This document shows positions 16,870 through 28,527 of a stretch of DNA of 64,000 nt, piece after piece. The position numbers and the translations under genes were made by a program. Position 1 is the first letter of the stretch; the number at the start of each line of letters is the position of its first letter. Source of the DNA: Nocardia puris (lineage in GTDB: Bacteria; Actinomycetota; Actinomycetes; Mycobacteriales; Mycobacteriaceae); the NCBI RefSeq assembly GCF_003315035.1, contig NZ_QNRE01000011.1, positions 1 to 64,000 of the forward strand. Reading direction: 5' to 3'. The notes beneath the pieces are model-generated. The model made no database searches, was not told where the DNA came from, and saw nothing but the letters and a program-made list of their open reading frames with translations.

Positions 16870-17240
16870 TGTACGCGCGCATACACTGGCCGGTGTTAGT
16901 TCCTCGTGAACTAATTGAACAATAGGAATGGCTGAATAATTGGCACGTGTTAGACATTCTCCGTGGCGACGCGGAATTCATCGGAATGAATCCGCACGTC
17001 GTGTGTCTCACTGCAAGGGCAATAGTCCAGTTAACATGACAATCTTCCTTTTTATTCGGCCCGGCCGACACGCCCGGTGATCACCGAAAACCCACACTGT
17101 CCGGGGCAGCTGCCGATCGGTCACCGTCCGGCTGGTCGACGCGCGGTCACACCGGGGACGCGACGCGGTCACGAATCCTGATCACGCCCGTGACCTGCGG
17201 GAACCCTGAGCGCGAGGCCTACTGCGCGAGGCACCGCCGA
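16870..17240. other. A+T-richer gap between convergent genes
   Basis: No gene is supported. The segment 16890-17060 is clearly poorer in G+C than its surroundings. An A+T-rich hairpin TTAGTTC-CTCGT-GAACTAA sits at 16896-16914, 27 bases past the TadG-like stop, and could terminate the tad operon. Confidence 0.5.
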
Positions 17241-19607
17241 TCACACCTCGTTCAGTTCGTCGAGCACGGCGCGGAGCAACAGCCGCGCCCCCGCCTTGTC
17301 GAGCGGATGGTTCCCGTTGCCGCACTTGGGGGACTGCACGCACGACGGGCAGCCCTGCGCGCAGGCGCAGGACTCGATCGCCGACAGCGTGGCCCCGAGC
17401 CAGCGCCGGAGCTGGGCGAAGCCACGCTCGGCGAAGCCGGCCCCACCGGGCTGGCCGTCGTAGACGAACACCGTCGGCAGCCCGGTGTCCGGATGCTCGG
17501 CGGTGGAGACGCCGCCGATATCCCACCGGTCGCAGCTCGCCACCAGCGGTAACAGTCCGATGGCCGCGTGCTCGGCCGCGTGCAGGGCGCCGGGCACCCG
17601 GTTCTGGGCGATCCCCGCCCTGGTCAGCAGCTCGGGTGTGACGGTGTAGAGCACGGCCGCGGTGCGCAGGGTCTGCGGCGGCAGGTCCAGTTCCACCAGG
17701 TCGAGCACCTCGCCGGTGGGCAGCGTGCGCAGGTACCCGGTCACCTGGCCGGTCACCCGCACCCGCGCCAACGCGCTGGTCACCGCGCCGTGCACCGCCT
17801 CGTCGGTGATCTCGTCGACGACGATCGAGGTGACCTGCCTGGCGCTGGTGGTCCACCCGGGCTCGGCGGCGTGCACGAACGCGACCCCGCCGTCGAGGTC
17901 GAGCTCGTCCACCACGAAAGTTTCGCCTTGATGCAGGTGGACGGCCCCTTCGTGCAACGTGGCGGGGGCGCGACCGGCGTCGGCCGTGCCGAGCAGCCGC
18001 CCGGTCTCCCCGTCCACCACGGCGACCGGCGCTCCGATGCCGCCGCGCACGTCCACCGCGTCGTGCGGCTGTGTCTCGGCGGTGACGTACCAGCGCGCCG
18101 CGCCGTCGCGGCCGGTGCGCCGCCGGATCAGCCCGTCGGTGGCCAGGTCGTCCAGCACCGCCCGCGCGCCGAGTTCGTCCACCTCGGCGTCGGTGAGGGG
18201 CAGTTCCAGTGCCGCGCACAGCAGTTGCGGGCCCAGCACGTAGGGGTTGCGCGGGTCGGTGATCGTCGCCTCGACGGGCTTGTCCAGCAACGCTGCCGGG
18301 TGGTGCACGAGGTAGGTGTCGAGCGGATCGTCCCTGGCCACGAGCATGACGAGCGAGCCGTGCGCCCGCCGCCCGGCCCGCCCCGCCTGCTGCCAGAAGG
18401 AAGCGACGGTGCCGGGGAATCCGGCGAGCACGGCCGCGTCCAGGCCCACGATGTCGACTCCGAGTTCGAGCGCGTTGGTGGTGGCCACGCCCAGCAATGT
18501 GCCGTCGGACAGCGCCGCTTCCAGTTCGCGCCGATCCTCCGCGAGGTAGCCGGCGCGGTAGGCGGCCACGCGCGCCGCGAGCTCGGGATCGACCTGCGAG
18601 AGGTGGAATCGGGCGTCCATCGCGGTGAGTTCGGCCGACCTCCTGGACCGGACGAAGGTCAGCGTCCGAGCGCCCTCGACCACCAGATCGGCCATGATCC
18701 GCGCCGCCTCCGAGGTGGCCGAACGCCGCACCGGCGCACCGTTCTCGCCGGTCAGCGTGCTCGACAGCGGCGGCTCCCAGAGCGCGATCGTGCGCGGGCC
18801 GCGCGGCGAACCGTCCCCGGTCACCGCGACGCACCGGGCGCCGACCAGCCGCGCCGCCGCGGCTTCGGGTTCGGCGGTGGTGGCCGAGCAGAGGATGAAC
18901 ACGGGATCGGCGCCGTACCGCGCGGCGATCCTTCGCAACCTGCGCAGCACCAGCGCCACATGCGAGCCGAAAACCCCGCGGTAGGCGTGGCATTCGTCCA
19001 CCACTACGTAGCGCAGCCTGCGCAGGACCCGCGCCCAGCGCTGGTGGGAACGCAGGATGCCGACGTGCAGCATGTCGGGATTGGTGAAGACCCAGCGACC
19101 GTTCGCCCGCACCCACTGCCTGATCTCGGCGGGGGTGTCGCCGTCGTAAGAGGCTGCGTGGATATCGCGCAGCGGCCCTTCGTGGGTGAGCTCGCCGATC
19201 GCGCGCAATTGGTCGGCGCCGAGCGCCTTGGTCGGTGCGATGTACAGCGCCGTGGCCTGCGGATCCTCGCGCAACGTGGTGAGCACCGGCAGTTGATAGG
19301 CCAGCGATTTGCCCGACGCCGTACCCGTGCTGACCACGACGTTGTGCCCGGCCGCGGCCAGGTCGGCGGCCTGCACCTGATGTGTCCACGGCAGGCCGAT
19401 TCCAGTGTCGCGCAGCGCCTCCACCACGTCGGGCGCCGCCCATTCCGGCCAGTTCGCGGTGGCCGCGGGCCGCGCCGGGAACTCGGCGACATGGGTGAGG
19501 CGGGGGTCGTCGTCGGGCGCTCCGGCCAGGACGCGATTCAGCAACGATCGCCCATAGCTGAGCTCTTCGAGGGGCGCGGTCAGGCCCGCCCGGTCGGCTG
19601 GATTCAC
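17241..19607 (-). CDS. DEAD/DEAH-box helicase with C-terminal DUF1998 cysteine cluster
   Basis: Superfamily 2 helicase (788 residues) like Rv3649 and Bacillus MrfA (YprA). Motif I is STGTASGKS, motif II VVVDECHAYRG (DEVH/DEAH-type variant DECH), motif III CSATT, and motif VI QQAGRAGRR. The C-terminus has the four-cysteine DUF1998 signature CACAQGCPSCVQSPKCGNGN. MrfA acts in repair of mitomycin-type DNA damage, so a DNA-repair role is likely. The start is a GTG at 19607. It diverges from cspA, as in mycobacteria, and is convergent with the tad operon. Confidence 0.92.
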   Translation of the reverse strand: MNPADRAGLTAPLEELSYGRSLLNRVLAGAPDDDPRLTHVAEFPARPAATANWPEWAAPDVVEALRDTGIGLPWTHQVQAADLAAAGHNVVVSTGTASGKSLAYQLPVLTTLREDPQATALYIAPTKALGADQLRAIGELTHEGPLRDIHAASYDGDTPAEIRQWVRANGRWVFTNPDMLHVGILRSHQRWARVLRRLRYVVVDECHAYRGVFGSHVALVLRRLRRIAARYGADPVFILCSATTAEPEAAAARLVGARCVAVTGDGSPRGPRTIALWEPPLSSTLTGENGAPVRRSATSEAARIMADLVVEGARTLTFVRSRRSAELTAMDARFHLSQVDPELAARVAAYRAGYLAEDRRELEAALSDGTLLGVATTNALELGVDIVGLDAAVLAGFPGTVASFWQQAGRAGRRAHGSLVMLVARDDPLDTYLVHHPAALLDKPVEATITDPRNPYVLGPQLLCAALELPLTDAEVDELGARAVLDDLATDGLIRRRTGRDGAARWYVTAETQPHDAVDVRGGIGAPVAVVDGETGRLLGTADAGRAPATLHEGAVHLHQGETFVVDELDLDGGVAFVHAAEPGWTTSARQVTSIVVDEITDEAVHGAVTSALARVRVTGQVTGYLRTLPTGEVLDLVELDLPPQTLRTAAVLYTVTPELLTRAGIAQNRVPGALHAAEHAAIGLLPLVASCDRWDIGGVSTAEHPDTGLPTVFVYDGQPGGAGFAERGFAQLRRWLGATLSAIESCACAQGCPSCVQSPKCGNGNHPLDKAGARLLLRAVLDELNEV

Positions 19608-20043
19608 GACGCGACGACCTCGACACGCGGGGGAAGTGTGAAACGTGTGCGGTTTGGAAGACCGACCAGCGATTTCGATACCAAATAGCGACCTGGGTCA
19701 CAGCTCGTTAGCTGCACGCTCTCCCGGTTATCACGAAGCAAACCAACCTCAAGTACGGATTCGGGCATTCTGTCCCTCACCTGCGCATTCGCAAGATCAA
19801 CTTTTTTGCAAATTGTCGGTAACTCGACTGTTGAAATGCTCGGAGACATGGTTCACTGGGTCCTGGTCGCAAGCTTCTGTGTTCGAGGGACGGATCCAAA
19901 GTCCAAACCGTCAGCAGGATCGATGTTGCGAACGGTGTGCTTGGTGCTTTCCTGCAGGGGGAACCAAGAGTACAGCGGTCGGAACGGACCCGGTGGACGA
20001 ACCCAGTTGTCCGCCGTTCCGGTAAGAAAAGAGAAGGAACAGA
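19608..20043 (+). promoter_or_regulatory. Promoter region and probable long leader of cspA
   Basis: The 436-base divergent region is A+T-richer than the genome and has no supported gene. It must contain the cspA promoter and the helicase promoter. Long structured 5' leaders are typical of cold-shock genes, but I could not place the transcription start. The ribosome binding site AGAAGGAA precedes the cspA ATG by about 6 bases. Confidence 0.5.
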
Positions 20044-20250
20044 ATGGCACAGGGAACTGTGAAGTGGTTCAACGCGGAGAAGGGGTTCGGCTTCATCGCG
20101 CCCGAGGACGGCTCCGCTGACGTCTTCGTCCACTACTCCGAGATCCAGGGTTCGGGCTTCCGTACCCTCGAGGAGAACCAGAAGGTCGAGTTCGAGGTCG
20201 GCCAGGGCACCAAGGGCCCGCAGGCCACCGGAGTTCGCGCGCTCAGCTGA
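20044..20250 (+). CDS. cspA: Cold-shock protein CspA
   Basis: Small OB-fold nucleic-acid-binding protein (68 residues), an RNA chaperone. RNP1 is KGFGFIAPE and RNP2 is VFVHYSEI; the start MAQGTVKWFNAEKGFGF is typical. It corresponds to Rv3648c and lies between the helicase and topA as in mycobacteria. Its monocistronic nature is supported by a strong hairpin 15 bases after the stop. Confidence 0.97.
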   Translation: MAQGTVKWFNAEKGFGFIAPEDGSADVFVHYSEIQGSGFRTLEENQKVEFEVGQGTKGPQATGVRALS

Positions 20251-20264
20251 GCCGCACGATCCAT

Positions 20265-20306
20265 AGCTCGTCCCTCACCACCGGCATCCGGGGTGAGGGA
20301 CGAGCT
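20265..20306 (+). terminator. cspA terminator hairpin
   Basis: Perfect 15-bp arms AGCTCGTCCCTCACC and GGTGAGGGACGAGCT enclose a 12-base loop. There is no T-tract, but the stem is very stable. Confidence 0.75.
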
Positions 20307-20796
20307 GTATCTGGGGGTGGGTGACCTCACCGCGCGAGCCGCGCGCCACCTGATCCCGCACCGCCGATTCCGCCCGCGCGCCCCGTCGCCGGCCCGCCGG
20401 GCGCACCTTTCCGAACGCCGCCGATCCGCGCCGCCGAGTGCCCCGCGAACGTGTGCCCGACCCCGTGCGCTTGCCACCCGAGCTATGGTTACGGGAATCC
20501 GACCGAGGAAAGGCAAACCCCGAGCTTCACGAATCGCTCGGAGCGAGTCTTGCAAGTTGGCCCGTTCGCGGCACTCCCCGCGTCGCGACGATCGAACCGC
20601 CCGCGCCCACGGCGCGAGTACCGACCGTCCGGCGCGGACAGCACGGCGCCCCGAACAGGCGCGCTCCAGCGCACCAATAACACAGCCAAGGTATAAACGT
20701 GTCTGGTGGCGGTGTCAGCATCGTCGCATGCGCCAGCCGCGCAGCAACCGCGCACGAGCACGTCGCGCGGGTCGAGAAGGAAAGGTGTATTCGCCG
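20307..20796 (+). promoter_or_regulatory. topA upstream region
   Basis: Longer topA starts can be read into this 490-base gap, but nothing conserved supports them. A TATAAA at 20693-20698 is a plausible -10 element, giving a leader of about 90 bases. No clear -35 was seen. Confidence 0.4.
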
Positions 20797-23664
<2,868 letters not shown>

Positions 23665-23829
23665 GCTCCGGCGAAGAAAGCACCTGCCGAGTAAGGACAG
23701 CGTGTCGGCCGACGGCTACCTGAGAGATGCGGCTCCGGCTGGTTCTCGGCGCGATCGCCGGGTCTTCGTCGGAGCCGCGGGTTAGCCTCTCGAGGACAAG
23801 GTGCGACGTCTCGGGAAAGGACCCTGTCC

Positions 23830-24333
23830 ATGGCCGACCAGGAGCGCGAGGATCTCATCGCGATGCTCGCCGATCAGCGCGCGCTGTTCCGCATCACGCT
23901 GCGCGGCATCGACGACGAGCAGGCGCGCGCCCGCACCACGGTGAGCGAGCTGACCCTCGGCGGGTTGCTGCACCACCTGATCAGCTGCGAGCGGCACTGG
24001 ACCAAGGTGATCGTCGACCGCGACGAGAACGCCGCGATGGACGTGGCGGCGATGGGCACCGAGTACGTGATGGGTCCGGACGAGACCGTCGAGGGGCTGC
24101 TAGCCGAATGGGACCGCGTCGGCGAGAACACCGCCGAGTTGATCCGCTCCCTGGACAGCCTCGATCCCGTCATTCCCACGCCGTCGAATCCGTGGCAGCC
24201 CGAAAGGGTGTGGCAGAGCGTGCGTTTCACGTTCCTGCACATCCTGCGGGAGATCGCGCACCACGCCGGGCACGCCGACATCATTCGCGAGGAACTGGAC
24301 GGGCAGAACTCGACGTATTCGCGCATGGACTGA
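23830..24333 (+). CDS. DinB/DUF664 family protein
   Basis: 167 residues, four-helix DinB-like fold. Family landmarks are GGLLHHLISCERHW near residue 40 and HILREIAHHAGHADIIREEL near residue 140, which supply the His residues that usually bind a divalent metal. Many actinobacterial members are thiol (mycothiol)-dependent enzymes, but the activity of this one is unknown. The ATG at 23830 follows AAAGGA. In M. tuberculosis this position between topA and holB is taken by the adenylyl cyclase gene Rv3645, which is absent here. Confidence 0.85.
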   Translation: MADQEREDLIAMLADQRALFRITLRGIDDEQARARTTVSELTLGGLLHHLISCERHWTKVIVDRDENAAMDVAAMGTEYVMGPDETVEGLLAEWDRVGENTAELIRSLDSLDPVIPTPSNPWQPERVWQSVRFTFLHILREIAHHAGHADIIREELDGQNSTYSRMD

Positions 24334-24408
24334 GCGGTGGGGGTGCCACCGGGCCGGCGGGGCGTGACGGCGGGCGGAGGTGTCGGTGCGGGTGGTTAAG
24401 GTGGACGC

Positions 24409-25605
24409 GTGGCGGGAGTCTTCGAGCGGTTGGTCGGCCAGGAGGCGGTCGAGTCCGAGTTGACGGCTGCCGCGGTCGCGGCGCGGGCCGGGGTCGTCGA
24501 GGGTGCCATGACGCATTCGTGGCTGTTCACCGGTCCACCCGGATCGGGGCGTTCGATCGCCGCGCTGTGCTTCGCCGCCGCGCTGCAATGCACCGATCCG
24601 GGGACGCCGGGTTGCGGGAAGTGTCACGCCTGCACCACCACCATGGCAGGCACGCACGGCGACGTGCGGCGCGTCGTGCCCGAGGGCTTGAGCATCAGCA
24701 CCAAGGAGATGCGCGAGATCGTGCAGATCGCCTCGCGCCGGCCCAGCACCGGGCGCTGGCAGGTGGTGGTGATCGAGGACGCCGACCGGCTCACCGAGGC
24801 CGCGGGCAACGTGCTGCTGAAGGTGGTGGAGGAGCCGCCCGCCCGCACGGTGTTCCTGCTGTGCGCGCCGTCGGTGGATCCGGAGGACATCTCCGTCACG
24901 CTGCGCTCGCGCTGCCGGCACGTGCATCTGGTGACGCCGTCGGTGCCGTCCATCGCGCACGTGCTGCGCGAGCGTGACGGACTCGACGAGAACACCGCGC
25001 AGTGGGCCGCGTCGGTGAGCGGCGGACATGTCGGCCGCGCCCGGCGCCTGGCCACCGACGGCGACGCGCGGGCGCGCAGGCAGCGGGCGCTCTCGCTGGT
25101 GTCGGCGGTCGCGCGTCCCGCCGCGGCCTACGCCGCCGCCGGCGACCTCGTGAAGGCCGCCGACGACGAGGCCAAGCAGATGAGCGCGGCCCGCGACGAA
25201 CGCGAACGCGACGAACTGGCCACCGCCCTCGGCGCGGGCGGCACCGGCAAGGGCGCCGCGTCCGCCACGCGCGGTTCGGCGGGTGTGCTCAAAGACCTGG
25301 AGCGCCGCCAGAAGTCCCGCGCCACCCGCACCGGCCGCGACGCCCTCGACCGCACTCTCATCGACGTGGCCGGCGTCTACCGCGACGCCCTCGCCGTCCA
25401 CTACGCGGGCACCACCTCGATCACCCTCACCCACCCCGACCTCGCCGACGAGATTCGCGACCTCGCCGACACCGTCCGACCCGAGGGTCTGCTGCGCTCC
25501 ATCGAAGCCGTCCTCGCCTGCCGCGAAGCCCTCGACCTCAACGTCAAACCCCGCTTCGCCCTGGCCGCCATGGTCTCCGGCCTCATCGCCGCCCGCTCCA
25601 CCTGA
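24409..25605 (+). CDS. holB: DNA polymerase III, delta-prime subunit
   Basis: Clamp-loader subunit (398 residues), ortholog position of Rv3644c. The N-terminal AAA+ domain has FTGPPGSGRSIAALCFA. A zinc-binding knuckle with three Cys visible in CGKCHAC, plus an upstream Cys (CTDPG), follows. The sensor/SRC region is seen as VTLRSRCRHVHLV. The P-loop has Arg where Lys is usual (GSGRS), consistent with delta-prime not hydrolysing ATP. The GTG at 24409 gives VAGVFERLVGQ, the expected N-terminus. Confidence 0.94.
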   Translation: MAGVFERLVGQEAVESELTAAAVAARAGVVEGAMTHSWLFTGPPGSGRSIAALCFAAALQCTDPGTPGCGKCHACTTTMAGTHGDVRRVVPEGLSISTKEMREIVQIASRRPSTGRWQVVVIEDADRLTEAAGNVLLKVVEEPPARTVFLLCAPSVDPEDISVTLRSRCRHVHLVTPSVPSIAHVLRERDGLDENTAQWAASVSGGHVGRARRLATDGDARARRQRALSLVSAVARPAAAYAAAGDLVKAADDEAKQMSAARDERERDELATALGAGGTGKGAASATRGSAGVLKDLERRQKSRATRTGRDALDRTLIDVAGVYRDALAVHYAGTTSITLTHPDLADEIRDLADTVRPEGLLRSIEAVLACREALDLNVKPRFALAAMVSGLIAARST

Positions 25606-25662
25606 CCACCCGTTTTCGCGATCCGGCGTCCAGACGATAGACTCGGCGTCGCCGAACGGCAC

Positions 25663-25738
25663 GCCGCCTTAGCTCAGTCGGTAGAGCGCTTCACTCGTAA
25701 TGAAAAGGTCGGGGGTTCGATTCCCCCAGGCGGCTCCA
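25663..25738 (+). tRNA. tRNA-Thr (anticodon CGT)
   Basis: Acceptor arms GCCGCCT and AGGCGGC pair perfectly, discriminator U is followed by an encoded CCA (25736-25738). The D-arm starts AGCTCAGTCGG and the T-arm is GGGGGTTCGATTCCCCC. The anticodon CGT (25696-25698) reads ACG. The top of the anticodon stem (27:43) is a C-A mismatch. It lies after holB, as in related genomes. Confidence 0.97.
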
Positions 25739-25742
25739 GGTC

Positions 25743-25776
25743 AGAGGCCCTTTCCGGTTCGCCGGGGAGGGCCTCT
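25743..25776 (+). terminator. Hairpin downstream of tRNA-Thr
   Basis: AGAGGCCCT (25743-25751) pairs with AGGGCCTCT (25768-25776) five bases after the CCA end. A short T-poor tail follows. It is a probable terminator of the tRNA transcript. The rest of the gap to 25987 shows no gene. Confidence 0.65.
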
Positions 25777-25987
25777 GTCGTGTCAGTGTGCCAGGAACTG
25801 CCAGGACGTGGATTGTGCTCGGCCGACGTCCATTGTGGAGTTCCGCGGGACTGGTCTCGCCAGGCCGCGGTCCGCGTCGTGTTTGCGACGTCTCACTCGT
25901 CGAAATGCCTACGGCGACCCTTGGCCGGTGCTGGTTCGCGGGCGGGCCGGTGAGGTGTGGCCACCGGATGCGACGGCGATTCTCGGC

Positions 25988-26018
25988 TTGAACCTGACGT
26001 AAGGTCAGGTCTTAGCGT
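25988..26018 (+). promoter_or_regulatory. MerR-type promoter and operator
   Basis: TTGAAC (25988-25993) and TAGCGT (26013-26018) are 19 bp apart, the stretched spacing typical of MerR-regulated promoters. Between them lies the inverted repeat ACCTGAC-GTAAG-GTCAGGT (25992-26010). This strongly suggests autoregulation of the downstream merR gene. Confidence 0.7.
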
Positions 26019-26065
26019 TGATGGCGCCGGCGCACGGTGTGCCGGTGGAAGTGGGATGAGATCGG

Positions 26066-26821
26066 ATGGGCCGGTACGGAACCGAGCGGGTGTGGAAGGT
26101 CGGTGAGCTCGCGGCGGAGGCCGGGCTGACGGTGCGGACGCTGCATCACTACGACCGCATCGGGTTGGTGTGCCCCGCGGAGCGGACCGGCACCGGACAC
26201 CGGCTCTACACCGCCGGTGATGTCGAGCGCCTGTACCAGGTGCTGGCGCTGCGCCAACTGGGACTGGGACTGGATCGGATCGCCGATCTGCTCGCGGGCA
26301 CGGTGGATATGGCGCAGGTGCTGTCGGCTCATCGCGACTACCTTGCCGCGCAACTGGCCGCAACCCGGGACCTGTTCGCCCTGGTCACGTCCCTGGCCGC
26401 GACAGCGGAGGACAGGCCGGACACCTCCTCGGACCGCTTCCTGGAATTGATCAGGAGAACAGTCATGGTCGACGACACCTTCAAGCAGTACTTCACCGAG
26501 GAACAGCTGACGCAGCTCGCGCAACGCCGGGAGGTGATCGGCGAGGAGCGGATCCGGCAGGCCGAAGCGGGATGGGGTGAACTCATCCCGAAGGTCGACG
26601 CGGCGATCGCGGAGGGAATGGATCCGGCTTCACCGCAAGCGCAGCGGTTGGCGGCGCAGTGGATGGACCTCCTGGAAGGCTTCCACGGCGGCGACGAGGG
26701 CCTGCGCGACAGTCTGTACCGCATGCAGGCCGGTGAGGCCGACCGGATAGAAAGCGAGTTCTGCGGACCGTCTCCCGCGCAGATCGAGTTCATCGCGGCG
26801 GCGAACGCCGCGCGCGGGTAG
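26066..26821 (+). CDS. MerR family regulator with TipAS drug-sensing domain
   Basis: 251 residues. The N-terminal winged helix has WKVGELAAEAGLTVRTLHHYDRIGL, followed by a coiled-coil dimerisation helix. The C-terminal domain (from TFKQYFTEEQLTQLAQRR) is of the TipAS/albicidin-binding class, which binds thiopeptide and related antibiotics. Proteins like Streptomyces TipAL activate their own promoter on ligand binding. The 19-bp-spaced promoter just upstream fits this. The start ATG at 26066 may be preceded by in-frame alternatives; the motif begins about ten residues in. Confidence 0.9.
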   Translation: MGRYGTERVWKVGELAAEAGLTVRTLHHYDRIGLVCPAERTGTGHRLYTAGDVERLYQVLALRQLGLGLDRIADLLAGTVDMAQVLSAHRDYLAAQLAATRDLFALVTSLAATAEDRPDTSSDRFLELIRRTVMVDDTFKQYFTEEQLTQLAQRREVIGEERIRQAEAGWGELIPKVDAAIAEGMDPASPQAQRLAAQWMDLLEGFHGGDEGLRDSLYRMQAGEADRIESEFCGPSPAQIEFIAAANAARG

Positions 26822-26853
26822 GCGACCTCCTGCGGGGAGGCGCTCGGAGTCGG

Positions 26854-26881
26854 AGACCCTTTCGTTTCGTTGGGAGGGTCT
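26854..26881 (+). terminator. Hairpin between merR and the next small frame
   Basis: AGACCCT (26854-26860) pairs with AGGGTCT (26875-26881). It can be the merR terminator. The right arm also contains the GGGAGGG that would serve as ribosome binding site of the following small gene, so it could mask that site. Confidence 0.5.
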
Positions 26882-26886
26882 TCGCC

Positions 26887-27174
26887 TTGCCGGCGATGCA
26901 GTTGGCGCTGGCCGACGAGGTCTACAACGGTCACGCCACCTCGCACCGCTCGTTTCTGCCGCCGGGAAACGATGCGAACCGGGCCGGTGTCGACGACTTC
27001 TCCTACGTACCCGCAGACCGCGCGAAACCTGCCGGGAGAGCCGGATACGAGCCGGGCGAGCTGAGCTTCGACCTGGTGATCGACGTCGCTGACGAGAATC
27101 TCGCGCAGTGGTTGCAGAGCCACTACGACAAGATCGGCGTGACGCTCTCCACCGTGAGTCTGGACCCCGGATGA
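26887..27174 (+). CDS. Hypothetical small protein
   Basis: 95 residues from a TTG at 26887 with GGGAGGG about 8 bases upstream. No family is recognised. The middle is polar with Pro/Gly; the C-terminal part (SFDLVIDVADENLAQWLQSHYDKIGVTLSTVSL) has a plausible strand-helix-strand pattern. No signal peptide or TM helix. Its stop overlaps the start of the next small frame (ATGA), which argues that both are real and co-translated. The alternative is non-coding sequence after the merR terminator. Confidence 0.45.
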   Translation: MPAMQLALADEVYNGHATSHRSFLPPGNDANRAGVDDFSYVPADRAKPAGRAGYEPGELSFDLVIDVADENLAQWLQSHYDKIGVTLSTVSLDPG

Positions 27175-27356
27175 GTTGTTCGGTGTGCGTGTACAACCCG
27201 GAACCCGACGACGGCGTGGACGAAGTTCGGCGAGAACCGACGCCGAACGGCTCCACAACGGGTTCAACGGCTTTGAATTACCGCGGCCTGTTCCGCACGG
27301 ACTACGAATCCCGCACGCTGCGTGAGCATTTGCGGGGGAGCCCGGTGCCCGCCTGA
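27171..27356 (+). CDS. Hypothetical small protein, coupled to preceding frame
   Basis: 61 residues (MSCSVCVYNPEPDDGVDE...) beginning at an ATG that overlaps the previous stop by 4 bases. Two Cys near the N-terminus in CSVC could bind a metal. It is charged, with no TM segment and no recognised family. It is followed at once by a strong hairpin, which would end a short transcript of these two genes. Confidence 0.4.
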   Translation: MSCSVCVYNPEPDDGVDEVRREPTPNGSTTGSTALNYRGLFRTDYESRTLREHLRGSPVPA

Positions 27357-27364
27357 GGGGGTTG

Positions 27365-27398
27365 CTCCCGGGCCGGGCGTCGTTGACCGACCCGGGAG
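27365..27398. terminator. Hairpin between convergent transcripts
   Basis: CTCCCGGG (27365-27372) pairs with CCCGGGAG (27391-27398). It lies between the end of the small-gene pair and the end of the alpha/beta hydrolase gene, so it can serve both directions. Confidence 0.6.
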
Positions 27399-27409
27399 AA
27401 CGATGCGGA

Positions 27410-28465
27410 TCAGACCGCGGTGGCGTGGGAATGCCGGGCGCCGCCGGCGATCTGATCGAGGAGCGTGTTGAAGCGGTCGGCGGCTTCGACGTTGCCGAGG
27501 TGGCCGGTGGGCCAGATCTGGTGGCTCGCCAGCGAACCCGCTTCGGTGAGGCCCGCCAGAATGGGGGCGTTCATGCGGGCGGGCAGCAGGCGGTCGTACT
27601 CGCCCGCGATGACCGTGGTGGGCACGGTCAGGTGCTTGGCGGCCTCGCCCAGGTCGAGCTGGGCGAGGGCGGCGGCGTGCAGGCCGCGGGTGAGCGGACG
27701 GCAGGAGCGGATGATGCCGAGCGAGAACGCCACCTCGTCGGCGGTGGCCTTCTTGTTCATGATCCGCGCTTTGAAGATCGCGTTGACGGCACGGCCGCCG
27801 GGCAGCGGCACCGGCGCGGTGAGCACCGACTCCGAGATCAGCATCGGCATGCGCACGCCCGCGCCGAGCACCGTGACCGGGCGCTTGGCCACCGTGAGCG
27901 GCTTGTTCAGCAGCGGCAGCATGTCGGTCTCGTGCCGGATCTCGCGGGCGGCGGTATTGGCCAGCACCACGGCCGAGGCGCGCGCGGCGACCTGCTCGGG
28001 GTAGCGGGCGCCCCACGCCTGGATGGTGATGCCGCCCATGCTGTGGCCGACGAGCACCGCGCGGCGACCGCGCGGGAGGGCGGCGTCCAGGACGGCGGCC
28101 AGATCGTCGGCGAGGGTGTCGCCGCTGGGGGCGATCGAGCCCAGCGTGCTCTCGCCGTGGCCGCGCTGGTCGTAGGCGACGACGCGGTAGCGGTCGGCCA
28201 GCGCGTTGATCTGCGGGTTCCAGTACTCGATGCAGCAGCTCCAGCCGTGGATGAGCACGATGACCTCGCCGTCGGCGGGGCCGTACGCGTGCACCCGGAG
28301 GCGGGCGCCGTCGACGGTGGTGACGGGGATGACATCGTGCGGCACGGTCGGCTTGTTCAGCGAAGCGGTCGCGAAGGTGCGGGAGCGAAGTCCGGCACGG
28401 TAGGCCGCGGTGAGTGGTTCCGCGGTGCGGACGCCCGCCAGGGTCTTCATCGAGGTCACCAGCAT
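27410..28465 (-). CDS. Alpha/beta hydrolase
   Basis: 351 residues. Oxyanion-hole motif IHGWSCC near residue 85, nucleophile elbow GHSMGG near residue 150, a catalytic Asp candidate in AGEYDRLLPARM, and the His in TGHLGNVEAADR near the end. The cap region is rich in Leu/Lys. The ATG at 28465 has the ribosome binding site AAAGGAG about 6 bases upstream, better than the upstream TTG at 28504. The substrate is unknown; general esterase/lipase or haloperoxidase-like members share this pattern. An operator-like repeat lies just upstream, so it is probably regulated by a TetR-type repressor that is not encoded in view. Confidence 0.88.
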   Translation of the reverse strand: MLVTSMKTLAGVRTAEPLTAAYRAGLRSRTFATASLNKPTVPHDVIPVTTVDGARLRVHAYGPADGEVIVLIHGWSCCIEYWNPQINALADRYRVVAYDQRGHGESTLGSIAPSGDTLADDLAAVLDAALPRGRRAVLVGHSMGGITIQAWGARYPEQVAARASAVVLANTAAREIRHETDMLPLLNKPLTVAKRPVTVLGAGVRMPMLISESVLTAPVPLPGGRAVNAIFKARIMNKKATADEVAFSLGIIRSCRPLTRGLHAAALAQLDLGEAAKHLTVPTTVIAGEYDRLLPARMNAPILAGLTEAGSLASHQIWPTGHLGNVEAADRFNTLLDQIAGGARHSHATAV

Positions 28466-28497
28466 TGAGCACTCCTTTGTGTCGTCCGCCACGTTAC

Positions 28498-28527
28498 AGT
28501 GCAAGCACAGTGCTTGCTAGTGCAAGC
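28498..28527. promoter_or_regulatory. Operator-like nested inverted repeats upstream of the hydrolase
   Basis: GCAAGCAC-A-GTGCTTGC (28501-28517) is a perfect inverted repeat. A third half-site AGTGCAAGC follows at 28519-28527, forming a second inverted repeat with the middle arm. Three alternating half-sites immediately upstream of the hydrolase start suggest two overlapping repressor sites. Confidence 0.6.
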
